Source: an uncultured Clostridia bacterium (GTDB lineage: Bacteria; Bacillota; Clostridia; TANB77; CAG-465). Taken from it: a stretch of 10,545 bases of DNA. The position numbers and the translations under genes were made by a program. Position 1 is the first letter of the stretch. Every line of letters begins with the position of its first letter. The stretch covers positions 1 through 10,545 of the forward strand of contig CAKPJL010000032.1 in NCBI GenBank assembly GCA_934162655.1, given 5' to 3'. A model generated the notes under the pieces. The model was not told where the DNA came from. It saw nothing but the letters and a program-made list of their open reading frames with translations, and made no database searches. Positions 1-6,125 of this stretch are shown one piece after another.

Positions 1-42
<42 letters not shown>

Positions 43-103
43 TATCCTTTTTCTCAAAATTTACGCGACTTTGTTTCTTCGCGAATTTACTTGTTTAATT
101 GAC

Positions 104-125
104 GGTTGTACCCTATTGTACAACC
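104..125 (-). other. rRNA leader stem-loop
   Basis: A perfect 8-bp inverted repeat (GGTTGTAC, 6-nt loop, GTACAACC) lies in the transcribed leader about 60 bases before the mature 16S end. A second, imperfect stem (CGCGA pairing with TCGCG) lies closer to the gene at roughly 65-85. Leader stems of this kind commonly take part in pre-rRNA folding or processing. The structure is seen in the sequence; the role is inferred. Confidence 0.55.
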
Positions 126-152
126 TATATAAATTTGGTTCGTCTTTTTATA

Positions 153-172
153 TTGTTTATTTTTCAATGTGC
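153..172 (-). promoter_or_regulatory. boxA-like rRNA antitermination region
   Basis: On the minus strand the leader reads GCACATTGAAAAATAAACAA. This resembles the boxA-containing segment of Firmicutes rRNA leaders (TTTGAAAACTAAACA-type), which is bound by NusB/NusE for processive rRNA transcription. It sits about 25 bases after the proximal promoter start. The identification is by resemblance only. Confidence 0.4.
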
Positions 173-178
173 TTTAAA

Positions 179-198
179 TAGTCACTTCAAAGTGACTA
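179..198 (-). repeat. 9-bp palindrome at predicted 5' end of the P2 rRNA transcript
   Basis: TAGTCACTT and AAGTGACTA flank a 2-nt centre, a perfect inverted repeat. The predicted P2 start (about 197) falls at its edge, so P2 transcripts would begin with a hairpin of at least 7 bp with a 6-nt loop. It could instead be a protein-binding site over the start point. Confidence 0.5.
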
Positions 199-203
199 AA
201 TTT

Positions 204-232
204 AGTTTAACATAAACTATAAAAAAAGTCAA
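204..232 (-). promoter_or_regulatory. rRNA promoter P2 (proximal)
   Basis: On the minus strand TTGACT (-35, 227-232) and TAAACT (-10, 204-209) are separated by exactly 17 bp, with an extended -10 TG one base before the hexamer. The expected start is near 197. It fits a sigma-A type promoter and points at the 16S gene. Confidence 0.75.
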
Positions 233-307
233 CTATTTTTTTATAATTTTTCATATTTTTTTATTAGTTTATATTTAACTAAGTTACTACTTATAGCAAC
301 GACATTT

Positions 308-336
308 ATGATAACATTTTTATTTGTATTTGTCAA
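308..336 (-). promoter_or_regulatory. rRNA promoter P1 (distal)
   Basis: TTGACA (-35, 331-336), a 17-bp spacer and TATCAT (-10, 308-313) lie on the minus strand, with an extended -10 TG. The ~35 bases upstream of the -35 are almost pure A/T in A- and T-runs, like an UP element. Together with P2 this gives the tandem promoters typical of rRNA operons. Expected start is near 301. Confidence 0.8.
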
Positions 337-375
337 CACTTTTTAAAAAAATATTTCAAAAATATTACATTTTTT

Positions 376-401
376 AAAAAGTGGTCAAATAGACCACTTT
401 T
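376..401 (-). terminator. intrinsic terminator after the zinc-ribbon gene
   Basis: On the minus strand AAAAGTGGTC, a 5-nt loop and GACCACTTTT form a 10-bp stem followed by a further T. It begins 9 bases past the stop codon of the zinc-ribbon gene. It separates that gene from the rRNA promoter P1 about 40 bases further on. Confidence 0.85.
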
Positions 402-409
402 AATGATTT

Positions 410-919
410 TTATTTTTTAAACTCATAACCACATTTAGAGCAATATTTTGAATCAATTTCAGATATAGTACCACATTGTGGGCAAACTACTTCATGTATT
501 TCCTCTTTTTTATCTTTTTTCTCATCCTTAAATTTTATAGGCTTTTGTTTAGTACCACATCCAGAACAAAAAGTGCTCTCAAGGGATATTGTTTTTCCAC
601 ATTTTTCACAAACTCTTAGTTTTTTATTATAAAGTATTTTCTTTTCCATTTCATCTATTTGACTATTTAATTTATCGATCTTTTTGGCCTCTTTTGTAAA
701 CACCTTTCCTACATCTTCACCTGACTTATACATATCATATACTGTCTTTCCCATGGATTCATATATATCTGCTATTTCCCCCTCTTTTGAAGAAATAGAC
801 ATTTTGAGTTTTGCCTCTTCAAACATTTTTCCAGATTTTTCTGCAACAGTATTGTATGTTTCAGTTGCTGCATCTCCTACTTTTTTAGATATTTCTGTTA
901 CTTTTTTCATAAATTCCAT
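410..919 (-). CDS. coiled-coil protein with two C-terminal zinc ribbons
   Basis: A 169-residue soluble protein of unknown specific role. The N-terminal ~95 residues are rich in K, E, A, S and look helical or coiled-coil, with no signal peptide or membrane segment. Two four-cysteine zinc ribbons follow: C104-x2-C107 with C118-x2-C121, and C146-x2-C149 with C160-x2-C163, joined by a lysine/glutamate-rich linker (about 125-143). Such zinc-ribbon proteins are common in clostridia and are usually left as uncharacterised. The start at 919 is preferred over an ATG three codons later because GGAGGG sits 7 bases before it. The gene has its own promoter (944-972) and terminator, so it is probably monocistronic, although no terminator separates it from the kinase gene upstream. 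Gene confidence is high; function is unknown. Confidence 0.88.
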   Translation of the reverse strand: MEFMKKVTEISKKVGDAATETYNTVAEKSGKMFEEAKLKMSISSKEGEIADIYESMGKTVYDMYKSGEDVGKVFTKEAKKIDKLNSQIDEMEKKILYNKKLRVCEKCGKTISLESTFCSGCGTKQKPIKFKDEKKDKKEEIHEVVCPQCGTISEIDSKYCSKCGYEFKK

Positions 920-943
920 ATAAATCCCTCCATATACAATTAT

Positions 944-972
944 TTTATACCACTATTTTTGGCTTAATTCAA
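944..972 (-). promoter_or_regulatory. promoter of the zinc-ribbon gene
   Basis: Minus-strand TTGAAT (967-972), a 17-bp spacer and TATAAA (944-949), with TG one base before the -10. Expected start is near 937, giving a short leader that carries the GGAGGG ribosome binding site. Confidence 0.65.
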
Positions 973-984
973 GTTTTTTTAAAA

Positions 985-1557
985 TTATTCTAATATTTTT
1001 TTTACTTTTTCTTTTACTTTTTCTATACCAACACTAGTATCAATATTTATTACCTTTATATTAGGTGCAATCTTTTTTAGTTCTTCTGCCATTTCCAAAT
1101 AAACTTCTTGTTGTTTTATACTACTTTCAACTTTAAATTTAGCATAGTCAGGTAATGCTTTATCTTTTCTTAACAGTCTTTGTTGATATTCTTCTTTATT
1201 ACTTAGATAAAGAGTAATATAGTATATATCATAATCCAATTTATTTAATCTATCTACTAAATTATAATAAACATCAGAAAAACTGTAGTCTTTAAATCCA
1301 AGTCTAGTATAATTTTCTTCAGTAAAGAATGTTCTATCAAACAATAAATTTATACTTTGATTTTGCATTTTCTCAATATAATCCATTAAAATATCATACA
1401 TTATTTGAGCTTTTTTCTTTCCCTCTTTAGTGCTATCAGAAGTTCCAGATAATCTATATAGATTCGTATACTTTATAGAATACCTAATATAATCTGTAAC
1501 TGTAGTTTTTCCTGCTCCTTGAGCACCTTCTACAATTATCATTTTAGAATTAGCCAT
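985..1557 (-). CDS. P-loop nucleoside/nucleotide kinase-like protein (thymidylate or deoxynucleoside kinase family)
   Basis: A 190-residue cytoplasmic protein that probably transfers phosphate from ATP to a nucleoside or nucleotide. The Walker A loop GAQGAGKT is at residues 11-18. Residues LLFDRT (71-76) match the DR(T/S) motif that positions substrate in the thymidylate kinase/deoxynucleoside kinase group. An arginine/lysine-rich stretch at 127-133 (RLLRKDK) lies where the LID segment is expected. Its length fits both subfamilies. It lacks a clean match to standard tmk motifs, so the substrate cannot be assigned and it may be a diverged, non-housekeeping paralogue. The ATG at 1557 is preceded by an unusual G7 ribosome binding site. 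The gene has its own promoter (1589-1617) just after the clpC terminator and no visible terminator before the zinc-ribbon gene, so some read-through is likely. Confidence 0.82.
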   Translation of the reverse strand: MANSKMIIVEGAQGAGKTTVTDYIRYSIKYTNLYRLSGTSDSTKEGKKKAQIMYDILMDYIEKMQNQSINLLFDRTFFTEENYTRLGFKDYSFSDVYYNLVDRLNKLDYDIYYITLYLSNKEEYQQRLLRKDKALPDYAKFKVESSIKQQEVYLEMAEELKKIAPNIKVINIDTSVGIEKVKEKVKKILE

Positions 1558-1561
1558 AAAA

Positions 1562-1568
1562 CCCCCCC
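1562..1568 (-). promoter_or_regulatory. G7 homopolymer as ribosome binding site
   Basis: On the minus strand TGGGGGGGTTTT directly precedes the ATG of the kinase-like gene. Seven consecutive G stand where the other genes carry AGGAGG-type sites, and no better Shine-Dalgarno sequence is present. Spacing to the ATG (4 bases from the last G) is short, so the effective pairing register probably uses the 5' part of the tract. Confidence 0.6.
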
Positions 1569-1588
1569 ATTTTTATAATACTTTATAT

Positions 1589-1617
1589 ATGATATCATAT
1601 AGATTTTTTAAATTCAA
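1589..1617 (-). promoter_or_regulatory. promoter of the kinase-like gene
   Basis: Minus-strand TTGAAT (1612-1617), a 17-bp spacer and TATCAT (1589-1594), with TG one base before the -10. The -35 box begins two bases after the T-run of the clpC terminator. Expected start is near 1582, about 25 bases before the ATG. Confidence 0.7.
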
Positions 1618-1618
1618 G

Positions 1619-1649
1619 AAAAAAGTGGCTTATTTATTTGCCACTTTTT
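1619..1649 (-). terminator. intrinsic terminator overlapping the clpC stop codon
   Basis: On the minus strand AAAAAGTGGC, a 10-nt loop and GCCACTTTTT form a 10-bp stem with a run of six T. The upstream arm is coding (the final Lys-Val-Ala region of ClpC) and the TAA stop (1630-1632) lies in the loop. It closes the heat-shock operon. Confidence 0.85.
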
Positions 1650-4068
1650 CTATTACCACATTTTCATTTTCATATTTTAATATGACTCTATCATTTTCTT
1701 TTATTTTGCCATCTAGCATCTCTTCTGCAAATTTATCTTCAACATTTGATTGTATTGCACGTCTAAGTGGCCTTGCCCCATAAGTTTCATCAAATCCTGT
1801 ACTTGCTATATATTTTACTAAACTATCATCTACTGATATTTTTATCTTTCTAGCTTCAACTAATTTTTCAAAATCTTTTAACATTAATCTTGTTATTTTT
1901 TCAATCGAATCTTGTGATAATTTTTTAAACACTATAATATCATCTAATCTATTTAGAAATTCTGGTCTAAACACTCTTTTTAATTCTGACATGACTTCAC
2001 TTTTAGTCTTTTCATAATCTTTTGTAGCATCACTTTTACTTATAAATCCCATAGATTTATTCTCTGTTATACTTCTTGCCCCAACATTTGAAGTCATAAT
2101 TATCACAGTATTTTTAAAGCTAACTGTTCTACCATTAGAATCCGTTAATCTTCCATCTTCTAGTATTTGAAGTAAAATATTAAACACATCAGGATGTGCT
2201 TTTTCAATTTCATCAAAAAGTACAATACTATATGGTTTTCTTCTAACTTGTTCACTTAATTGTCCACCATCATCATAACCTACATATCCTGGTGGTGAGC
2301 CTATAAGTTTTGATACACTGTGTGGTTCCATAAATTCAGACATATCAAACCTTATCATTGAGTTTTCATTTCCAAATAGGTTTTCTGCAAGTGCTTTTGT
2401 AAGTTCTGTTTTTCCAACCCCTGTTGGACCTAAAAACATAAATGAACCAATTGGACGTTTTTCATCTTTTAGTCCAACTCTTGCCCTTTTTATTGCACGT
2501 GCTAAACACTCAACTGCCTCATCTTGCCCTATAACTCTTTGTTTTAAATTTGTATCTAATTGTTTTAATTTTTCACTTTCTTTTTCAGTTAACTTGCTAA
2601 CAGGGATTTTTGTCCATGATGATACTACTTCACATATATCTTCTGATGTAACAGTGCTTTCTTTTTTCTCTTCTTTCTTTTTCCAAGCATCTTTTCTATC
2701 TTCTAATTTTTTCTTTAACTCTCTTTCCCTATCTCTTAATTTAGCAGCAGATTCAAAAGACTGTGCAATAATCGCCTCTTCTTTTTCCTTATTTACTTTT
2801 TCTAATTCTTTTTCAATATCTGATATTTCATCTGGCATTGTTACACTTTTTATTTTAATTTTTGAACAAGCTTCATCTATTAGATCTATTGCTTTGTCTG
2901 GTAAATATCTATCATTTATATATCTTTTGCTAAGTGTAACTGCTGCTTCTATTGCTTCTTGAGATATTTTTACTTTATGGTGTGCTTCGTACTTATCTTT
3001 TAGACCATTTAAAATCTTTATAGTATCTTCACTATTTGGTTCATCAACCATTACACTTTGAAATCTTCTCTCTAAGGCACTGTCTTTTTCTATATATTTT
3101 CTGTATTCATTTAAAGTTGTAGCTCCTATTATTTGTACCTCTCCTCTTGAAAGCAAAGGTTTTAAAATATTTGCAGCATCCATAGCCCCTTCAGCAGAAC
3201 CTGCTCCAATTATAGTATGTAGTTCATCTATAAATAATATTATATTACCGCTTTTCTTGATTTCAGCAAGTGATTTTTTTAGTCTTTCCTCAAAATCCCC
3301 TCTATACTTAGCACCAGCTATCATCTGCGACATATCAAGTGAAACAATTTTTTTATTTTTTAGAACCTCAGGCACTTTAGAATCAACTATCATTTGTGCA
3401 AGTCCCTCAACAACAGCTGTTTTTCCAACACCTGGTTCACCAATTAAAACTGGATTGTTTTTAGTTCTCCTACTTAAAATTTCTATTATTCTTTTAATTT
3501 CTGCATCTCTACCAATAACAGGATCTAATTTAGATTCCTTTGCAAGTGTAGTTAAATACTTACCATATTGATTAAGTGTAGGAGTGTCCGAGTTTTTATC
3601 ACCTACTTTTTCACCCTCTGAAAATGGAGAAACAGGTGAATCTTCACTTAACAATTTTAGTAAATCTGCAAATATTCTTTGTGGGTCTATATTTGCATCT
3701 ATTAAAATTCTAACTGCTACACTATCTATTTCACGCATTAGTGAAAGTAGTATATGTTCTGTGCCTACATAATTTTGTCCCATTCTTTTTGATTCTCTTC
3801 TACTATTTTCTATTATACGTTTAGCCCTTGGTGTAAAATCAATTTCCTCTGGTTTAGTATCCATTACTCCATCTATTTTTAATATTTCTTCTTCTACATA
3901 ACTTTCTTCAAGTCCTTGAGAACTAAGTATTTTACTTGCAAGTCCTTCTCCTTCTGCTACAAGACCATATAAGATATGTTCTGTTCCAATAAACGAATAA
4001 TTATGCTCTAAAGAAAAATCTTTTGCAATTTCTAATACTTTTTCAGCTCTTCCTGTAAATTCATACAT
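1630..4068 (-). CDS. clpC: ClpC, AAA+ unfoldase of the ClpCP protease
   Basis: An 812-residue Hsp100 ATPase that unfolds substrates and feeds them to ClpP. Two Clp-N repeats (about 1-63 and 79-140) contain GTEHIL motifs whose glutamates, E30 and E104, match the phosphoarginine-contact glutamates described for B. subtilis ClpC. The first AAA module has Walker A GEPGVGKT (210-217), Walker B ILFIDE (277-282) and pore loop KYRG (254-257). A coiled-coil middle domain with a UVR-like stretch (about 413-470) is typical of ClpC and separates it from ClpA and ClpE. The second module has Walker A GPTGVGKT (547-554), LFDE (617-620) and pore loop GYVG (594-597). An MGF tripeptide (673-675) fits the ClpP-docking loop. 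Length is normal. The ATG abuts the mcsB TAA and its ribosome binding site lies inside mcsB, so translation is coupled. It is under CtsR control as the last gene of the operon. Confidence 0.98.
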   Translation of the reverse strand: MYEFTGRAEKVLEIAKDFSLEHNYSFIGTEHILYGLVAEGEGLASKILSSQGLEESYVEEEILKIDGVMDTKPEEIDFTPRAKRIIENSRRESKRMGQNYVGTEHILLSLMREIDSVAVRILIDANIDPQRIFADLLKLLSEDSPVSPFSEGEKVGDKNSDTPTLNQYGKYLTTLAKESKLDPVIGRDAEIKRIIEILSRRTKNNPVLIGEPGVGKTAVVEGLAQMIVDSKVPEVLKNKKIVSLDMSQMIAGAKYRGDFEERLKKSLAEIKKSGNIILFIDELHTIIGAGSAEGAMDAANILKPLLSRGEVQIIGATTLNEYRKYIEKDSALERRFQSVMVDEPNSEDTIKILNGLKDKYEAHHKVKISQEAIEAAVTLSKRYINDRYLPDKAIDLIDEACSKIKIKSVTMPDEISDIEKELEKVNKEKEEAIIAQSFESAAKLRDRERELKKKLEDRKDAWKKKEEKKESTVTSEDICEVVSSWTKIPVSKLTEKESEKLKQLDTNLKQRVIGQDEAVECLARAIKRARVGLKDEKRPIGSFMFLGPTGVGKTELTKALAENLFGNENSMIRFDMSEFMEPHSVSKLIGSPPGYVGYDDGGQLSEQVRRKPYSIVLFDEIEKAHPDVFNILLQILEDGRLTDSNGRTVSFKNTVIIMTSNVGARSITENKSMGFISKSDATKDYEKTKSEVMSELKRVFRPEFLNRLDDIIVFKKLSQDSIEKITRLMLKDFEKLVEARKIKISVDDSLVKYIASTGFDETYGARPLRRAIQSNVEDKFAEEMLDGKIKENDRVILKYENENVVIEKVANK

Positions 4069-5064
4069 TTACTCCAACTCCTCTCTTATATATTTTGCCC
4101 TTTTTATTAAATCCTCTTTTTTATCAATATCCTCTTTATACACTAATTTTAGACTATTTTCTTGCATATTATCAAATATTTGTTGTACTTTTTTTAGATC
4201 AACACTGTCAATTAATTTTGTACTAACACCTACTCTTAAATATGAAAGCAAACTAAAAGTTTCTTCTTCCGTTATCTTTCTAGCATTTTTTAATATTCCA
4301 TATGCTCTAAATATTTTATCTTCTAGATCAATACCGCGTGATAAAAGTATTTTTCTTGCATTTCTTTCTTGTTCAATTAAAGATGATATAACAATGCTTA
4401 CTCTATTTATTATATCTTCATCTGTTATCCCAAGTGTCTTTTGATTAGATATCTGGTACATATATCCATAACCTGCCGTATTTTCTCCATAAAACCCTCT
4501 AACAGAAAGACCTATATCTCTTACTTGATTTAGGGTAGCTTCAAGTCTACCTAGCTGTGCAAGCCCTATTAAATGAACAAGTACAGACACTCTCATTCCA
4601 CTTCCTACATTTGTTGGACAAGATGTTAAATAACCATACTTTTCACTTTTAGCAAATTGCAGTTTTTTACTTAAATCCTTTTCTACTTCTTTTACCTTGT
4701 CATAGCATTTTTTAGGATCAAATCCTTGACAAAAGCTTTGTGCCCTTATATGATCTTCTTCATTTATCATACATACCACACTACTATCTTTATTTTGAAG
4801 TATAGCAGTATTTTCTTTATCAACAAACTCCTTGGAAATTAAATGTTTTTCAACAAGTGATAGAAGTGTTGCATCATCTATATTTTTAGTATAAAAATAA
4901 TCATATTTTTCTTTATTAACTGCTTTTTCTATTTTTTTACTTACATCTTGCATTTCTTTTTCATCAAGCATGTTTGGAAATTTTGTATCATTTAAATTTC
5001 TTGCAATTCTAACTCTAGTAGAAATAGCCACATCAAAATCTTTTATATTATTATCATCTGACAT
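4069..5064 (-). CDS. mcsB: McsB, protein-arginine kinase
   Basis: A 331-residue kinase related to phosphagen kinases that phosphorylates arginine side chains, marking proteins for ClpCP and, in B. subtilis, inactivating CtsR. Visible family motifs are STRVRIARN (15-23), NEEDHIR (101-107), LTSCPTNVGSGMR (146-158, with the conserved active-site-region cysteine C149), and GENTAGYG...QISNQKTLG (193-212). It is about 30 residues shorter than B. subtilis McsB. The C-terminal segment that carries the RDxxRA phosphoarginine-sensing motif in the Bacillus protein reads DLIKRA here (318-323). The ATG is preceded by AGGTGAT, which overlaps the mcsA stop codon 8 bases upstream. Its activator McsA is encoded immediately before it. 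Confidence 0.97.
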   Translation of the reverse strand: MSDDNNIKDFDVAISTRVRIARNLNDTKFPNMLDEKEMQDVSKKIEKAVNKEKYDYFYTKNIDDATLLSLVEKHLISKEFVDKENTAILQNKDSSVVCMINEEDHIRAQSFCQGFDPKKCYDKVKEVEKDLSKKLQFAKSEKYGYLTSCPTNVGSGMRVSVLVHLIGLAQLGRLEATLNQVRDIGLSVRGFYGENTAGYGYMYQISNQKTLGITDEDIINRVSIVISSLIEQERNARKILLSRGIDLEDKIFRAYGILKNARKITEEETFSLLSYLRVGVSTKLIDSVDLKKVQQIFDNMQENSLKLVYKEDIDKKEDLIKRAKYIREELE

Positions 5065-5072
5065 ATCATCAC

Positions 5073-5555
5073 CTACTTTTCTTGCATTTTTTTAATTTTA
5101 TCACGAAGTATTACAGCTTTTTCATACTCTTCTTTTTTTACTAGATCTGCCAGTTCGCCTTTCATGATAGCAATTTTTTCTTCCTTTGTTAATTGATTTT
5201 TCTTTACGCCGTTTTTATTTTCTTCAATTTCGATGTGTCTTTTTTTACCTTGTAGTCTAAGTAGCAAATCATCTAAATTATTTTCAAATGCTACATAACA
5301 ATTTGGGCAACCAAAATATCCATTTTTCAAGTATTTTTCAAATGTATATCCACAGTTATCACATTTATCTTCCTTTGTTTCTTCTATAAACATTTTTGGA
5401 ACTACATTAAATATTGGAGAAAATATATCAGAAAAACTGCTAAAGCCAAATTTAGATGCACATTTACTGCAAAGATGTAATTCTTGTTTTACCCCATTTA
5501 TATTTTCATAATATCTAAGTGTTGCCTCGTTTTTCCCACAACTTTCACATTTCAT
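5073..5555 (-). CDS. mcsA: McsA, zinc-binding activator of McsB
   Basis: A 160-residue cytoplasmic protein. Four CxxC pairs, at 3-6 (CESC), 29-32 (CSKC), 65-68 (CDNC) and 83-86 (CPNC), form the two zinc-binding modules of the family. A C-terminal UVR motif (about 124-160, with the pattern EYEKAVILRDKI) resembles the one in the ClpC middle domain and is used for protein-protein contacts. In relatives McsA activates the McsB kinase and helps regulate CtsR and stress tolerance. The length is slightly shorter than in B. subtilis. The start is supported by AAGGAGGGG 5 bases before the ATG; that site overlaps the ctsR stop codon, so the two genes are likely translationally coupled. Confidence 0.96.
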   Translation of the reverse strand: MKCESCGKNEATLRYYENINGVKQELHLCSKCASKFGFSSFSDIFSPIFNVVPKMFIEETKEDKCDNCGYTFEKYLKNGYFGCPNCYVAFENNLDDLLLRLQGKKRHIEIEENKNGVKKNQLTKEEKIAIMKGELADLVKKEEYEKAVILRDKIKKMQEK

Positions 5556-5566
5556 AAAACCCCTCC

Positions 5567-6013
5567 TTATAATAAATTAATAATCAAATTTTTAAATATA
5601 TCAGCTCTAACCATATCTTTTTTTTCAAAGTCCACTTGATTTAGACTTTTATCAGATACAGCTGCTCTAATGATTTTTGCCTCTTTTTTATCTACGATAT
5701 TATACATTAAAAAATCTTTTAAATAAACATCTACGACACTTTGTGACATTTTATTTCCAATCTTGTCAAATATATCAGATATACTTGGCTCTTCATAAAT
5801 ATTTACTTTAGATATTTTTATATATCCATTTCCTCCCCTTCTACTCTCAACATAAAAGCCAAGCTCTGGTATAAATCTTGTTGATATAACATAATTTATT
5901 TGTGATGGTACACAATTAAATCTATTTGCAAGCTCTGCTCTGCTAAGTTCTATTATTTCTTCTTTTGCCATTTCTTGCCTTATATATTCTTCTATTCTAC
6001 TTGACAAATTCAA
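5567..6013 (-). CDS. ctsR: CtsR, repressor of class III heat-shock genes
   Basis: A 148-residue dimeric winged helix-turn-helix repressor of clp genes. The DNA-binding helices lie at about 22-48 (ELSRAELANRFNCVPSQIN, then YVISTRF). The wing at 55-67 (VESRRGGNGYIKI) contains the arginine and glycine-rich loop that touches DNA and acts as the temperature sensor in B. subtilis. The C-terminal half (about 75-148) is the dimerisation and McsB/ClpC-interaction domain. The loop reads GGNG rather than the usual GGGG. The start codon is TTG (6011-6013), chosen because AAGGAGGG stands 6 bases before it and the N-terminus then aligns with family members; another TTG two codons on would be spaced less well. 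It is the first gene of the operon and faces a matching CtsR operator, so it is autoregulated. Confidence 0.97.
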   Translation of the reverse strand: MNLSSRIEEYIRQEMAKEEIIELSRAELANRFNCVPSQINYVISTRFIPELGFYVESRRGGNGYIKISKVNIYEEPSISDIFDKIGNKMSQSVVDVYLKDFLMYNIVDKKEAKIIRAAVSDKSLNQVDFEKKDMVRADIFKNLIINLL

Positions 6014-6027
6014 AAAAATCCCTCCTT

Positions 6028-6044
6028 TTTGACTTTCTTTGACT
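6028..6044 (-). promoter_or_regulatory. CtsR operator (heptad direct repeat)
   Basis: On the minus strand AGTCAAA GAA AGTCAAA matches the CtsR consensus (heptad RGTCAAA, spacer NAN, heptad RGTCAAA) without a mismatch. It starts directly next to the -10 box and covers the expected transcription start, so bound CtsR would block initiation. Confidence 0.95.
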
Positions 6045-6073
6045 ATTATATATCATTAGTCAGTAAAAGTCAA
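6045..6073 (-). promoter_or_regulatory. promoter of the ctsR-mcsA-mcsB-clpC operon
   Basis: Minus-strand TTGACT (6068-6073), a 17-bp spacer and a perfect TATAAT (6045-6050). A strong sigma-A promoter that would be held down by CtsR at the adjoining operator. Expected start is near 6038. Confidence 0.92.
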
Positions 6074-6074
6074 G
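6058..6074 (+). promoter_or_regulatory. possible second, degenerate CtsR site over the -35 box
   Basis: On the plus strand AGTCAGT AAA AGTCAAG has the heptad-N3-heptad layout of a CtsR operator, with 5/7 and 6/7 matches to AGTCAAA, in opposite orientation to the perfect site. The second heptad coincides with the -35 hexamer, so part of the match is expected from TTGACT itself. Confidence 0.4.
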
Positions 6075-6084
6075 AATAATTTAT

Positions 6085-6111
6085 AAAAAAATAAAATGGC
6101 ATTAACCATTT
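6085..6111 (-). terminator. intrinsic terminator upstream of the ctsR promoter
   Basis: Minus-strand AAATGG, a 6-nt loop and CCATTT, followed by TATTTTTTT. The stem is short but the T-run is long. It lies 15 bases past the reconstructed end of the broken two-repeat gene (6126) and ends 11 bases before the ctsR -35 box, insulating the heat-shock operon. Confidence 0.7.
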
Positions 6112-6125
6112 CATTTTTACATTAA

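Noticed and set aside
179..232. CtsR operator at rRNA promoter P2
   Set aside because: AGTCAA and AGTCAC fragments occur, but not two heptads at the required 3-bp spacing in direct orientation; they come from the -35 hexamer and the palindrome.
684..923. Plus-strand open frames, here and at 1589, 2594, 3257, 3584, 6411, 6735, 7328, 8704 and 9199
   Set aside because: Each lies largely or wholly opposite a well-supported minus-strand gene, has serine/phenylalanine-rich composition expected of an antisense reading, and lacks a recognisable domain.
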